Shown: positions 27,988-36,148 of the stretch, in pieces
Numbering within the stretch: the stretch's first letter is position 1
Layout of the letters: each line of letters begins with the position of its first letter
Position numbers and translations under genes: made by a program
Notes under the pieces: generated by a model
The model's database searches: none
The model's input: only the letters and a program-made list of their open reading frames with translations
What the model was told of the DNA's origin: nothing
NCBI RefSeq assembly: GCF_001565895.1
Contig: NZ_LSNE01000005.1
Location: forward strand, 51,629-93,524
Reading direction: 5' to 3'
Source: Paraglaciecola hydrolytica
GTDB taxonomy: Bacteria; Pseudomonadota; Gammaproteobacteria; Enterobacterales; Alteromonadaceae
Length of the DNA: 41,896 nucleotides

Positions 27988-29586
27988 ATGACAGCGAATC
28001 AAAAAACACGCATCTTCCTCATAATATTAGTAGGCATTGCAGGTTTAACGTCCTGCTCAGAAAGATCTAGCCAAGTAGCAAGTCAAACTAGCGTGGCGCC
28101 CGAGCGCTACAAAACTGGAGCGCAGCGGAATGAAAAGCTGCAACAAATTGTCCAAGTTGCTAATTCAGGGCCGTTCACACCCACTTGGGAGTCGTTTACC
28201 GCATACCAAATTCCCGCTTGGTATCAAGATGCAAAATTTGGGATTTTTATTCATTGGGGCGTGTATTCCGTGCCCGCGCACAACGGTGAATGGTATCCAC
28301 GTAACATGTATTTACCAAACTCTGAAGAGTTTACTTATCATAAGGAAAACTTTGGGGAGCAAGAGGCTTTTGGCTACAAAGATTTTGTCCCGCAGTTTAA
28401 GGCCGAAAAGTTTAACGCTGATGAATGGCTCAAAGTAGTTAAAAATTCAGGCGCAAAATACATTGTGCCTGTAGCTGAACACCATGACGGTTTTTCACTT
28501 TATGACAACTCTTACTCACGCTGGGACTCAGTAGAAATGGGTCCTAAACGGGATGTCATCGCTGAACTTAAAACCGCCGCAGAAAAAGCTGGGATCTACT
28601 TTGGTGTATCGAGTCATCGCGCTGAAAACTGGTGGTTTTTTGCTGGTGGGCGGGAGTTTCCATCCGACGTGCAAAATGAAGAATATCGCGATTTTTATGG
28701 ACCAGCGGTAAATCGTGAAAGCTCAGAGTCGGGTCTTACGCCACCGAGTAAAGAATTCATGGATGATTGGTTGCTACGTACCGTGGAAATTGTTGATAAA
28801 TACCAACCTGACCTTATTTGGTTTGATTGGTGGATGGCATCTGAAGCTTTTCATGAGCATGTTAGAACTTTCACCAGCTATTATTATAACAAGGGCCTTA
28901 ACAAAGACCGGATGCCAGCCTTAAACTACAAAGACTTAGGCGACTTTCGTTCCTTTAAACCAGGCAGTGCGGTACTAGATATTGAACGCGGTCAAATGTC
29001 TGATACCTACGCGCATTTTTGGCAAACCGACACCTCAGTTTCGCTAACCTCTTGGGGTTATGTGACTAACCATACCTACCGAGACTCAAATTCCTTGATT
29101 GATGACTTAATAGACATTGTCAGTAAAAATGGCTCTATGTTACTGAATATAGGCCCAAAGTCTGACGGCACCATTCCTCAAGCTGAAATTGATTTGTTAA
29201 CGGAAATAGGCGCTTGGTTGTCGTTAAACGGCGAGGCAATATATGATACAAGGCCCTGGATCACCTTTGGTGAGGGCTCCACTGAAGTCATAGACGGAAC
29301 AAATTCAAACCATGGTGAAAAACACCGCAAAGACTTTAACAGCAGCGATATTCGATTTACCAAAAATGCTGAAATCCTTTACGCTATTTTGATGGCGTGG
29401 CCAGAAAATACCAACACGCTGACTATTAATAGTGTTAATAAAGTGAATCATCCAGAAAAAATCACAAAGGTAACTCTGTTAGGTTCCAGTGAAGATATTG
29501 CCTTTACTCAAGGCGAGAATGGATTAAACATACTTTTGCCATTAGTTTCACCGTCTAACTATGCTCAAGTCATTAAAATTGAATAG
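27988..29586 (+). CDS. Alpha-L-fucosidase, GH29, lipoprotein
   Basis: A 532-residue enzyme with a lipoprotein signal (lipobox L-T-S-C, Cys23). The GH29 barrel starts at AWYQDAKFGIFIHWGVYSVPAH, with VAEHHDGFSLYDN near residue 163. The nucleophile is Asp280 in DLIWFDWW. A family feature NGSMLLNIGPKSDGTIP is near residue 380. It would release alpha-L-fucose from glycans at the cell surface or in the periplasm. The acid/base cannot be assigned with confidence. It sits directly after the GH2 gene, and no sulfatase is present in the window, so an unsulfated or already desulfated substrate is suggested. Confidence 0.92.
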   Translation: MTANQKTRIFLIILVGIAGLTSCSERSSQVASQTSVAPERYKTGAQRNEKLQQIVQVANSGPFTPTWESFTAYQIPAWYQDAKFGIFIHWGVYSVPAHNGEWYPRNMYLPNSEEFTYHKENFGEQEAFGYKDFVPQFKAEKFNADEWLKVVKNSGAKYIVPVAEHHDGFSLYDNSYSRWDSVEMGPKRDVIAELKTAAEKAGIYFGVSSHRAENWWFFAGGREFPSDVQNEEYRDFYGPAVNRESSESGLTPPSKEFMDDWLLRTVEIVDKYQPDLIWFDWWMASEAFHEHVRTFTSYYYNKGLNKDRMPALNYKDLGDFRSFKPGSAVLDIERGQMSDTYAHFWQTDTSVSLTSWGYVTNHTYRDSNSLIDDLIDIVSKNGSMLLNIGPKSDGTIPQAEIDLLTEIGAWLSLNGEAIYDTRPWITFGEGSTEVIDGTNSNHGEKHRKDFNSSDIRFTKNAEILYAILMAWPENTNTLTINSVNKVNHPEKITKVTLLGSSEDIAFTQGENGLNILLPLVSPSNYAQVIKIE

Positions 29587-29593
29587 TATAAAC

Positions 29594-29615
29594 AAAGGCG
29601 TGACTATTAGCCTTT
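29594..29615 (+). terminator. Short hairpin after the fucosidase gene
   Basis: AAAGGC pairs with GCCTTT around a ten-base loop just after the fucosidase stop codon. The T-run is only the three Ts inside the stem, so termination strength is doubtful. Confidence 0.35.
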
Positions 29616-29771
29616 ATGTGACGGGCAGAGGGACTGTTGTGGTAAGGGGAAGAGGTATGGTGCCACAAACTATTAGCTTAGATATAAACAAATGAAACCC
29701 TAAGTCACTGATTTGTATTCTTTAGCTTAAGAAGGTGCTGTTTATATCAATAGTCTTCTTTGCTACGTCTT

Positions 29772-29815
29772 GAATAAAACGAGCGTTAACCCCTCTTGGT
29801 CGATGAGTTAACGCT
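29772..29815 (-). terminator. Terminator of the isomerase-kinase-hydrolase operon
   Basis: AGCGTTAAC and GTTAACGCT pair perfectly (nine bases). On the minus strand the stem is followed by CGTTTTATT. It lies just beyond the isomerase stop codon at 29829. The loop is long (16 bases). Confidence 0.6.
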
Positions 29816-29828
29816 TATCAATAATAGA

Positions 29829-31031
29829 TTAATAGACTGTTTTAATGACACTGAGTACATCATAACAGGCACCCATAGTGTGGTAATCGGTTTTGCCAAT
29901 AGGGCTTTTGGTCTTTTCTATTTTTTGATTGTCCCGAGTTAAAATTCTAAACCAAGCACCGTATTGATGGTCAACCATATGTTGCCATGAATAAGCCCAA
30001 ATTTTGTCATACCACTGCCAGTATTGCTCGTCACCCGTGGCCTCGGCTAATAAAGCCGCACAGGCAAAAGATTCAGCTTGTACCCAAAAATATTTGTCAT
30101 CGTCACAGATACTGAAGTCTGGAGCAAAACCGTAGTTTAAGCCGCCATATTCTTTGTCCCATGCCACGTCGATGACATCATTAAATAGCGCTACAGCACG
30201 CTCAACTAACCAAGTTTCTGGTCTTAGGCGATTGAGTAATAACAGCAATTTTGACCACTCGGTATGATGTCCAGGCTGAAAACCCCAGGGTCTAAATAAG
30301 TTTTTAGGGTCATTTTTATTGTATTGCCAATCGATTTGCCAGTTTTCAGCATAGTGCTCCCAAATTAATCCATTGCTCAAGCTCGCTTGGCGATTCACTA
30401 TATTGTTAGCCAGTAAAAATGCTCTGTTTAAATAGTGGGGCTCTTTAGTTGCTTGATATGCCGCTATTAAGGCTTCACAGCTATGCATGTTGGCATTTTG
30501 GCCACGGTAAGGACTAATATGACTAAAATCATGGTTGGCTTCATCTTTATACAAGCCTGCGGCAGGATCCCAAAAGTGGGTCTCCATTACTTTCCATGTT
30601 TCCTGCAAGTAGGCTTTGGCCTCAGCTAAACCAGCTCGATAAGCCCAGCTATAAGCCAACATGACAAAAGCCAAACCATAACAGTGATTGCTGTCATCTT
30701 TTACTTCTACTTTATTGCCATCTACGTCAAGTAACCAATAGTAGCCACCAGTTTGCTGATTAAGATGTTTCTCACGGATGAACTTTATACCTGACTTAAC
30801 TCTGTCTAAGTCAATCTGCTGTTCAAATTGCAGGTAGGCTCGAGCATAGTTAAAGACAAATCGGGTCGAGCTCACTAAATGGCGTGTATTTTTATCGTAG
30901 ATCTCACCGTTATCCAAAAAATTTTGATAAAAACCACCCTCAATATCATCGACCCTTGGCTCATAAAAATTGAGGGTATCTTGAATGTGATTCAATAAAA
31001 ACTCACGGCTGCGAAACTTTGGTTTACTCAC
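29829..31031 (-). CDS. AGE family sugar isomerase/epimerase, probable mannose isomerase
   Basis: A 400-residue (alpha/alpha)6-barrel protein of the N-acylglucosamine 2-epimerase superfamily. Landmarks are S-T-R-F-V-F-N-Y-A-R, N-A-N-M-H-S-C-E-A, P-G-H-H-T-E-W-S-K and K-T-D-Y-H-T-M-G, which supply the Arg/His/Glu residues of the active-site pocket. I infer mannose-to-fructose isomerisation because a fructokinase is encoded directly upstream and a mannosyl/glucosylglycerate hydrolase before that. The frame stays open far into the kinase gene. I take the GTG at 31031 as start because AAGGGGGGA lies just before it and the protein then has the family length. It overlaps the kinase by eight bases. 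Confidence 0.85.
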   Translation of the reverse strand: MSKPKFRSREFLLNHIQDTLNFYEPRVDDIEGGFYQNFLDNGEIYDKNTRHLVSSTRFVFNYARAYLQFEQQIDLDRVKSGIKFIREKHLNQQTGGYYWLLDVDGNKVEVKDDSNHCYGLAFVMLAYSWAYRAGLAEAKAYLQETWKVMETHFWDPAAGLYKDEANHDFSHISPYRGQNANMHSCEALIAAYQATKEPHYLNRAFLLANNIVNRQASLSNGLIWEHYAENWQIDWQYNKNDPKNLFRPWGFQPGHHTEWSKLLLLLNRLRPETWLVERAVALFNDVIDVAWDKEYGGLNYGFAPDFSICDDDKYFWVQAESFACAALLAEATGDEQYWQWYDKIWAYSWQHMVDHQYGAWFRILTRDNQKIEKTKSPIGKTDYHTMGACYDVLSVIKTVY

Positions 31032-32010
31032 GGGCTCCCCCCTTAAAAAAATCTTGTAATGTGTCTTGGTTTGGTAATGAGGGAAAAGCCCCTCGATGAG
31101 CGGCGGCATAGGCGCCACATTGACTGGCAAAGTTGAGGGCTGATTCAAGTTTTAATGTGTTGCTTAACCATGTTGTAAAATCATTGCTAATGATGTTTTT
31201 TTGACTTAGTTGAAACAATACACCGCCCATAAAAGCATCACCTGCAGCTGTGGCATCACACATTACTATTGCGGGCGGAGTGATGGTTCCGGAGCTTGAT
31301 GCGGTGTACCAACATAAAGGTTCGGCACCGTTAGTTAGCAGGACTAATTGACAGCCATTATTGAGTAATTGCTGAATAAATTGCTGTGGTTTAATGTCCT
31401 TAGCTAAAAACAACAATTCTTCAAGGGCAAATTTTACCACATCAGCATGGTGTATTAAGCCTAAAATCATATCCCGTGGAGATGCATCTGGCTGCCACAA
31501 GTTAGTTCTTAGGTTGACGTCAAAACTGATCAACCAGTCCTGTTTTTTAGCTAATTGAATGCCTTTTTCGGTGGCCTGATATATGCCTGTTTCGGTAAGG
31601 CTATTGGAACAAAAATGAAAGATACCCGGTTCATCAAACCACCTTATGTTGAAATGATCTACGGTAAAACACAGATCGGCGGCAGGTGGTCGGTAAAATT
31701 CGAAGGTACGTTCACCGTGTTGATCTAACGAAACAAACGCCAATGCGGTTTTAGCTTGCTTGGTAAATTGCACGTAGTCAGTTTTTACCCCTTGTTCAGC
31801 CAACTCTTTGCTTAAAAACTGGCCGAACATATCTTGACCTAACATACCGGCAAAATAGGCATTGCCACCTAATTTGGCTAAGGCAACACTGACATTAGCC
31901 GGTGCCCCCCCTGCAAATTTAGTGAATCGTTCGTGGCCTTGAGTATCACCAGCCGTTTTGTCAGATAACAAGTCAATGAGTGCCTCACCAAAACAAATTA
32001 CTTTTTGCAT
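31024..32010 (-). CDS. PfkB family carbohydrate kinase, probable fructokinase
   Basis: A 328-residue ribokinase-fold enzyme. The N-terminal substrate motif reads FAGGAPANVSVALAKLGG (residues 32-49). The C-terminal PfkB signature reads D-A-T-A-A-G-D-A-F-M-G-G, where most members have T-G-A-G-D; the catalytic Asp is kept. Overall layout matches ScrK/Mak-type fructokinases, giving fructose-6-phosphate. It lies between the hydrolase (30 bases upstream) and the isomerase (8-base overlap) genes, which fits mannose to fructose to fructose-6-phosphate. Other sugars accepted by PfkB kinases cannot be excluded. Confidence 0.88.
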   Translation of the reverse strand: MQKVICFGEALIDLLSDKTAGDTQGHERFTKFAGGAPANVSVALAKLGGNAYFAGMLGQDMFGQFLSKELAEQGVKTDYVQFTKQAKTALAFVSLDQHGERTFEFYRPPAADLCFTVDHFNIRWFDEPGIFHFCSNSLTETGIYQATEKGIQLAKKQDWLISFDVNLRTNLWQPDASPRDMILGLIHHADVVKFALEELLFLAKDIKPQQFIQQLLNNGCQLVLLTNGAEPLCWYTASSSGTITPPAIVMCDATAAGDAFMGGVLFQLSQKNIISNDFTTWLSNTLKLESALNFASQCGAYAAAHRGAFPSLPNQDTLQDFFKGGARE

Positions 32011-32040
32011 ATCATTGGGCTCCTAAGCTTGAAGAGTGTC

Positions 32041-33330
32041 TTATAACAACCAATACAGGGCGATAGCAGCTGTCCATGAAAAGTCACCACCACCACAGCC
32101 TTCACCAGTGTCTGCGTTGAAATATTCAAAGTAGCCAGACTTATTAATCAGCGCTAAGGATGAATTTTTGATTTTCTCCGATAGTTGAGGGTAGTTATAG
32201 GCCTCAAGTCCAAGGGCTATCATCCAGTTAATATGTAACCAAACTGGACCGCGCCAGTATCTTTGTGGCTCGTAGAGCTCACTATCTGGATGAGTCGAGG
32301 ATACGGCATAAGCGGACGCGCTAAGCCAAGATGTGCTCAAGTCTTTTAACGCTATAGCTTGTTTTTGGTCGGCTAATTCAGCAAACAAGGTTAACAATGA
32401 GCCGTTAGTTTTTACTCGACACAGTTGCTTAGTAATTACATCACGGTTGTAAAAAAACTGGTCATTTTCACACCAAAGTTGGTTTATTGCTGATTCAGTT
32501 AATTTTACTTTTTGCTCAAGTATGTCAAGCGCGTCATCTTGCAGATTAACTGAAGCACATACACTCAGAAGGTCCTTGGTGGCTTTATGCAAAATGGAAA
32601 TAATGCCAATATCGTTAACTTTATAGGGGCAATTAGCGTAAATTTTCTCACTATCAAACTGATTGTTTTTGAAAAATTCCACTAAATATAGATAGCGGTC
32701 ATATTCTTTTTTCTTAGGCCTTTGTGATGAATCAATGTGATTAAGATCTCGGCGTTGATATTCCCAAGTTACAGCAGGGACCGCTGCCAATGCATCATCC
32801 CAAGCAGGGCTATTGTCCATACCTGATTCCCAAGGATGATAACTGACCACCAAACCGGTATTTTCAGGATCTCGCTCCCTATACCACCATAAATGATATT
32901 CAATTAACTTAGGTAAGAACTGGGCTAAATTTTGTTTGAGTAAATCTTTATCTTGGCATTGTTCAACCATAATTTTAATGGCACTTGCCAAAACAGGCGG
33001 TTGGGAGATAGAGGTACTTTTAAGTTTTAGATGAGAACCCCATACGTCTGGACCAGGAAAGTAGGTATCTGAATCTTTGTGGAAAAGTACATGAGGGATC
33101 ATGCCGTTGTCCCACTGTCCAGAAAGCAACAACTCTATTTCTTTCCATGCCCGCGCTTCATCAAACATCATCCAACCTAATGCAGTAATAGCGGAATCCC
33201 AGTTCCATTGAAATGGGTATAAACCATGGGTGGGCACGGTGTAACCACCAAGATCATTTTTTTTCAAAATTAATTTTGCTTGCTCTATGTGAGCAGCAAC
33301 ACCTGATATCTGCTGTGCAATATTAGACAT
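32041..33330 (-). CDS. GH63-like mannosylglycerate/glucosylglycerate hydrolase
   Basis: A 429-residue cytoplasmic (alpha/alpha)6-barrel glycosidase with no signal peptide. The single-domain length and motifs resemble the GH63 branch of mannosylglycerate and glucosylglycerate hydrolases: G-L-Y-P-F-Q-W-N-W-D-S-A at 36-47, Q-W-D-N-G-M-I-P-H, and E-S-G-M-D-N-S-P with Asp172 as likely acid. Near the C-terminus, Y-F-E-Y-F-N has Glu402 as likely base, and G-G-G-D-F-S-W-T-A-A follows. The product sugar plus glycerate fits the neighbours: isomerase and fructokinase downstream, glycerate kinase in the divergent arm. It is the first gene of its operon. A YgjK-like glucosidase of other specificity is the main alternative. 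Confidence 0.78.
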   Translation of the reverse strand: MSNIAQQISGVAAHIEQAKLILKKNDLGGYTVPTHGLYPFQWNWDSAITALGWMMFDEARAWKEIELLLSGQWDNGMIPHVLFHKDSDTYFPGPDVWGSHLKLKSTSISQPPVLASAIKIMVEQCQDKDLLKQNLAQFLPKLIEYHLWWYRERDPENTGLVVSYHPWESGMDNSPAWDDALAAVPAVTWEYQRRDLNHIDSSQRPKKKEYDRYLYLVEFFKNNQFDSEKIYANCPYKVNDIGIISILHKATKDLLSVCASVNLQDDALDILEQKVKLTESAINQLWCENDQFFYNRDVITKQLCRVKTNGSLLTLFAELADQKQAIALKDLSTSWLSASAYAVSSTHPDSELYEPQRYWRGPVWLHINWMIALGLEAYNYPQLSEKIKNSSLALINKSGYFEYFNADTGEGCGGGDFSWTAAIALYWLL

Positions 33331-33354
33331 TGTTTTACCTTTTCAAATGATGCG

Positions 33355-33373
33355 TTTAAACCCATTATGAGTT
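33355..33373. promoter_or_regulatory. Operator-like site 1 in the divergent control region
   Basis: TTTAAACCCATTATGAGTT contains an imperfect palindrome, AACCCAT-T-ATGAGTT (one mismatch). It lies 25 bases upstream of the hydrolase start. A near copy lies exactly 52 bases away. The ROK protein encoded at 39063 is the likely binder. Confidence 0.6.
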
Positions 33374-33406
33374 TATATTAATCATTTAACAAGCATAAAG
33401 TTTAAA

Positions 33407-33425
33407 TTTAAACCCAAAATGAGTT
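33407..33425. promoter_or_regulatory. Operator-like site 2 in the divergent control region
   Basis: TTTAAACCCAAAATGAGTT matches site 1 at 17 of 19 positions in the same orientation. The 52-base spacing is about five helical turns, so both sites face the same side of the DNA. It lies 108 bases before the receptor ATG. Confidence 0.6.
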
Positions 33426-33532
33426 GAAAGATGTTATTTGCTGTGCTTTACTGTTTACAAATAAACAACAATACATTTATTTATTCACAATATTATTTGT
33501 ATTGCGTAGGTACACATAACCGGAGAAACACT

Positions 33533-35980
33533 ATGAAAATGCCCCCAATTGCATGCGCCGTTTCAATGCTTTTTGCCCTGCCGCTGTTTGCGCAAGAACA
33601 AAAACAAGCAACAGAAAAAGAACAGGATGTTGAACAGATTATTGTGACGGGATCCAGCGTTGCTCGTACTGAAGCAGGTACGCCGGCAAAAACCACCCTA
33701 ATTAGCCAAGAAGAAATTGCGAAGTCTGGTTTTATGAGTCAAGCGGACATACTCATGAGCGTACCAGGTATTAAGGTAGAAGGTGGTGGAGGTGAAGTCG
33801 CAACCAATGCTTTTGTTAGAGGTTTGCCCTCTGGCGGTCAATTTCAGTTTACTCCGCTAAATTACGATGGCATGCCAGCTTTTCAATCTGGCATGACGTC
33901 ATCGGCACAAGATATTTACTTCCGCCCGGATATCGGCATTGAAAGAGTTGAGTACGTCAGTGGCGGTGTATCTAATTTATTTGGCCCAGGTTCAGTGGCA
34001 GGTATCATTAACTATATTTCACGTAAAGGTGGAGATGATCCTGAAAGCACCATTCAAGTAGAAATTGCCGAAGATGGTCGTTTGAGAACTGACTTTTTTA
34101 ACAGTGGTGCCTTGTCTACCACTGATGGCCTCTATTATGCGATTTCTGGATTCTATCGATATGACGAAGGTCCTTTAGATACGGGGTTGCCGACTAAAGG
34201 TTATCAACTCAGAGGGAATCTACGCAAAGAGTTTGACGATGGACAAATCACATTCCATGGTCAATTAATCAATGACAAAGTGCAGTTTTTCTTACCCTTA
34301 CCTTTGGAGGGGGGCAGTCGTGATCGTTTAACAGGGAATGATGGTTCAACGGTTTATGTTGCCCAAACGGTAGCAGCTACTGAGTTGAGTTACCCCACAG
34401 CGAATGGCACTTATGAGTCGCCTATACGGGATGGTGTATCAGTTGAAGGTGGCTCTTTTGGCGTTGATTTTGAAAAAGAACTGTCAGATACCTGGCGGAT
34501 TAACGCAAAAGCAAAAGCCGCTGACTATGCTCATCAGTTTAATCTCTTTTTAGATGGAGACGGTATTGCTAATACACCGGAAACCTTAAATGACTATGTG
34601 AGTAACTCAAATAGATTGGTTAACGGTGAATTATTATCTAGCTTGGGTACTGCAAATTATACATGGTCTGAAACCGGTAGTGCAGTGCCTGATGATTATT
34701 TGTTATTTGGCAATCGTTTATTAGACCGTCAACGTGATGGTGATTTTTTCAGTACCGAATTTAACTTAACCGGCGCAATAGATGGCGGAAATTTTGACCA
34801 TACTATTAATATTGGCACCTTCTTCATTCATTCCCAACAAATGGATTTCAATATTATTTCCAGTTATCTAGCGGATTTTAGTAATGGTAAAAATGCGCGT
34901 TTAGTGGATTTATCTTTTACTGATACCGTTGGTAATGTGGTGCAATATTCACGTAATGGTGTGGTGGGACCGGGTATTAGCTACACCAACAATAAACTGA
35001 CTAGTAACCGTATGGCTTTTTATATTACGGATCAATTTGAAAACGAACGCTGGACCTTTGACTTAGGTATGCGTATCGAGCGAGCTGAAGGTACCTCTAA
35101 ATCAGAAGGTAGTGAAGTAGTAACTATTTCAGATGACCCTACTTTAGCAGCTAACTTACAAGTTAATACCACAGGTAGTGGTCGCTATACCTATGGTGAA
35201 GTCGCCACTACGGAATCGGCTTTCTCTGCTGCAGCATTATATAAAATGGATAATCAGGATTTAAACTTTTACGCCAACGCATCAAAAGGCTATTTCTTCC
35301 CACAGATCAGAAGTATTAGGTTTAACGCTAATGGTGAGCCGCAAAGTTATGAAGGCGAAGACATTACTCTAGGCGCTATTGGTTTAAAATACTTTCCTAG
35401 AGGAATCTACATAGATGCGTCGTTATTTATGGCCAACTTAGACAACAGGCGCACAGTGGATTTTGAAAATGATGGCTCAGGTGGTTTGATCGAGGTAGTG
35501 AAAGAACAATCTACTGAAACCGTTGGGGCAGAAGTAATTACCCGTTGGAATGTTTCTGATGAAGTTGTATTAGAAGGCAACGTTACCTATCAAGACGCTG
35601 AGTTCAGTGCGGGTAACAGCAAAGGCAATCAGCCTAGCAGACAACCTGAATTTACTGGAAACGTCGCACTTAGCTATGATAATGGCTTTGTTGACGCTCG
35701 CTTAGGTGTTAGCTACTTTGGTGATGCTTACGCCAATGATGCTAATACAGTTGAGTTAGATAGCCACAGTATCGCTACCTTAAGTGCAGGATATACATGG
35801 GAGCTCGCCAACAATCAAACCATCCGCGTAGGTTTAGGTGTTTGGAATGTGTTTAATAACGAAGGCATTACTGAAGGTTCTCCGCGTCAAGCAAATAGCC
35901 AAGTATCTGGTGCTGAGTATTTTGTTGGTCGTCCTGTATTACCTCGAAGAATAAGTCTTACAGCAAGATACGACTTCTAG
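33533..35980 (+). CDS. TonB-dependent outer-membrane receptor
   Basis: An 815-residue receptor. The ATG at 33533 follows GGAGA by six bases and begins a signal peptide (MKMPPIACAVSMLFALPLFA). The frame is open further left, but that part reads through the promoter. The mature N-terminus has a TonB-box-like VEQIIVTGS. A plug domain follows (ILMSVPGIKVEG, FVRGLPSG, RPDIGIERVEYVSGG), then a 22-strand barrel ending in Phe (SLTARYDF). It is first in the arm receptor-symporter-glycerate kinase-ROK regulator, so it probably takes up the same glycoside as the pathway. It has no SusD partner, as expected for a gammaproteobacterium. Confidence 0.92.
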   Translation: MKMPPIACAVSMLFALPLFAQEQKQATEKEQDVEQIIVTGSSVARTEAGTPAKTTLISQEEIAKSGFMSQADILMSVPGIKVEGGGGEVATNAFVRGLPSGGQFQFTPLNYDGMPAFQSGMTSSAQDIYFRPDIGIERVEYVSGGVSNLFGPGSVAGIINYISRKGGDDPESTIQVEIAEDGRLRTDFFNSGALSTTDGLYYAISGFYRYDEGPLDTGLPTKGYQLRGNLRKEFDDGQITFHGQLINDKVQFFLPLPLEGGSRDRLTGNDGSTVYVAQTVAATELSYPTANGTYESPIRDGVSVEGGSFGVDFEKELSDTWRINAKAKAADYAHQFNLFLDGDGIANTPETLNDYVSNSNRLVNGELLSSLGTANYTWSETGSAVPDDYLLFGNRLLDRQRDGDFFSTEFNLTGAIDGGNFDHTINIGTFFIHSQQMDFNIISSYLADFSNGKNARLVDLSFTDTVGNVVQYSRNGVVGPGISYTNNKLTSNRMAFYITDQFENERWTFDLGMRIERAEGTSKSEGSEVVTISDDPTLAANLQVNTTGSGRYTYGEVATTESAFSAAALYKMDNQDLNFYANASKGYFFPQIRSIRFNANGEPQSYEGEDITLGAIGLKYFPRGIYIDASLFMANLDNRRTVDFENDGSGGLIEVVKEQSTETVGAEVITRWNVSDEVVLEGNVTYQDAEFSAGNSKGNQPSRQPEFTGNVALSYDNGFVDARLGVSYFGDAYANDANTVELDSHSIATLSAGYTWELANNQTIRVGLGVWNVFNNEGITEGSPRQANSQVSGAEYFVGRPVLPRRISLTARYDF

Positions 35981-36006
35981 AATGGCAATGCTGATTGACT
36001 GATTAA

Positions 36007-36048
36007 ATATAAAAATATAAGGGTGGTTTCATTCTTGTATTTTTATAT
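36007..36048. other. AT-only hairpin after the receptor gene
   Basis: ATATAAAAATA pairs with TATTTTTATAT (eleven pairs, all A-T) around a 20-base loop. It may act as a weak terminator or partial attenuator between the receptor and the symporter genes, lowering expression of the latter. Confidence 0.35.
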
Positions 36049-36082
36049 AGGACGTCGTGAGCAAGTATTCAATAATTAGGCG

Positions 36083-36103
36083 GTACCCATAATAGGTGGG
36101 TAC
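36083..36103. promoter_or_regulatory. Inverted repeat upstream of the symporter, possible third operator
   Basis: GTACCCA and TGGGTAC form a perfect seven-base inverted repeat with a seven-base centre. The left half shares ACCCATnAT with the two operator-like sites at 33355 and 33407. It sits 46 bases before the symporter ATG and may control a second promoter. Confidence 0.4.
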
Positions 36104-36148
36104 ATTTTAAAACAGACTGTTTAGCTACCATTGAGTGATCACACACTG

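Noticed and set aside
31032-31148. The longer reading of the isomerase gene starting at 31148.
   Set aside because: The extra 39 residues lie wholly over the kinase gene, have no ribosome site and do not look like the family N-terminus.
33431-33532. The upstream extension of the receptor reading frame.
   Set aside because: It runs through the promoter region; the ATG at 33533 has a ribosome site and begins a proper signal peptide.
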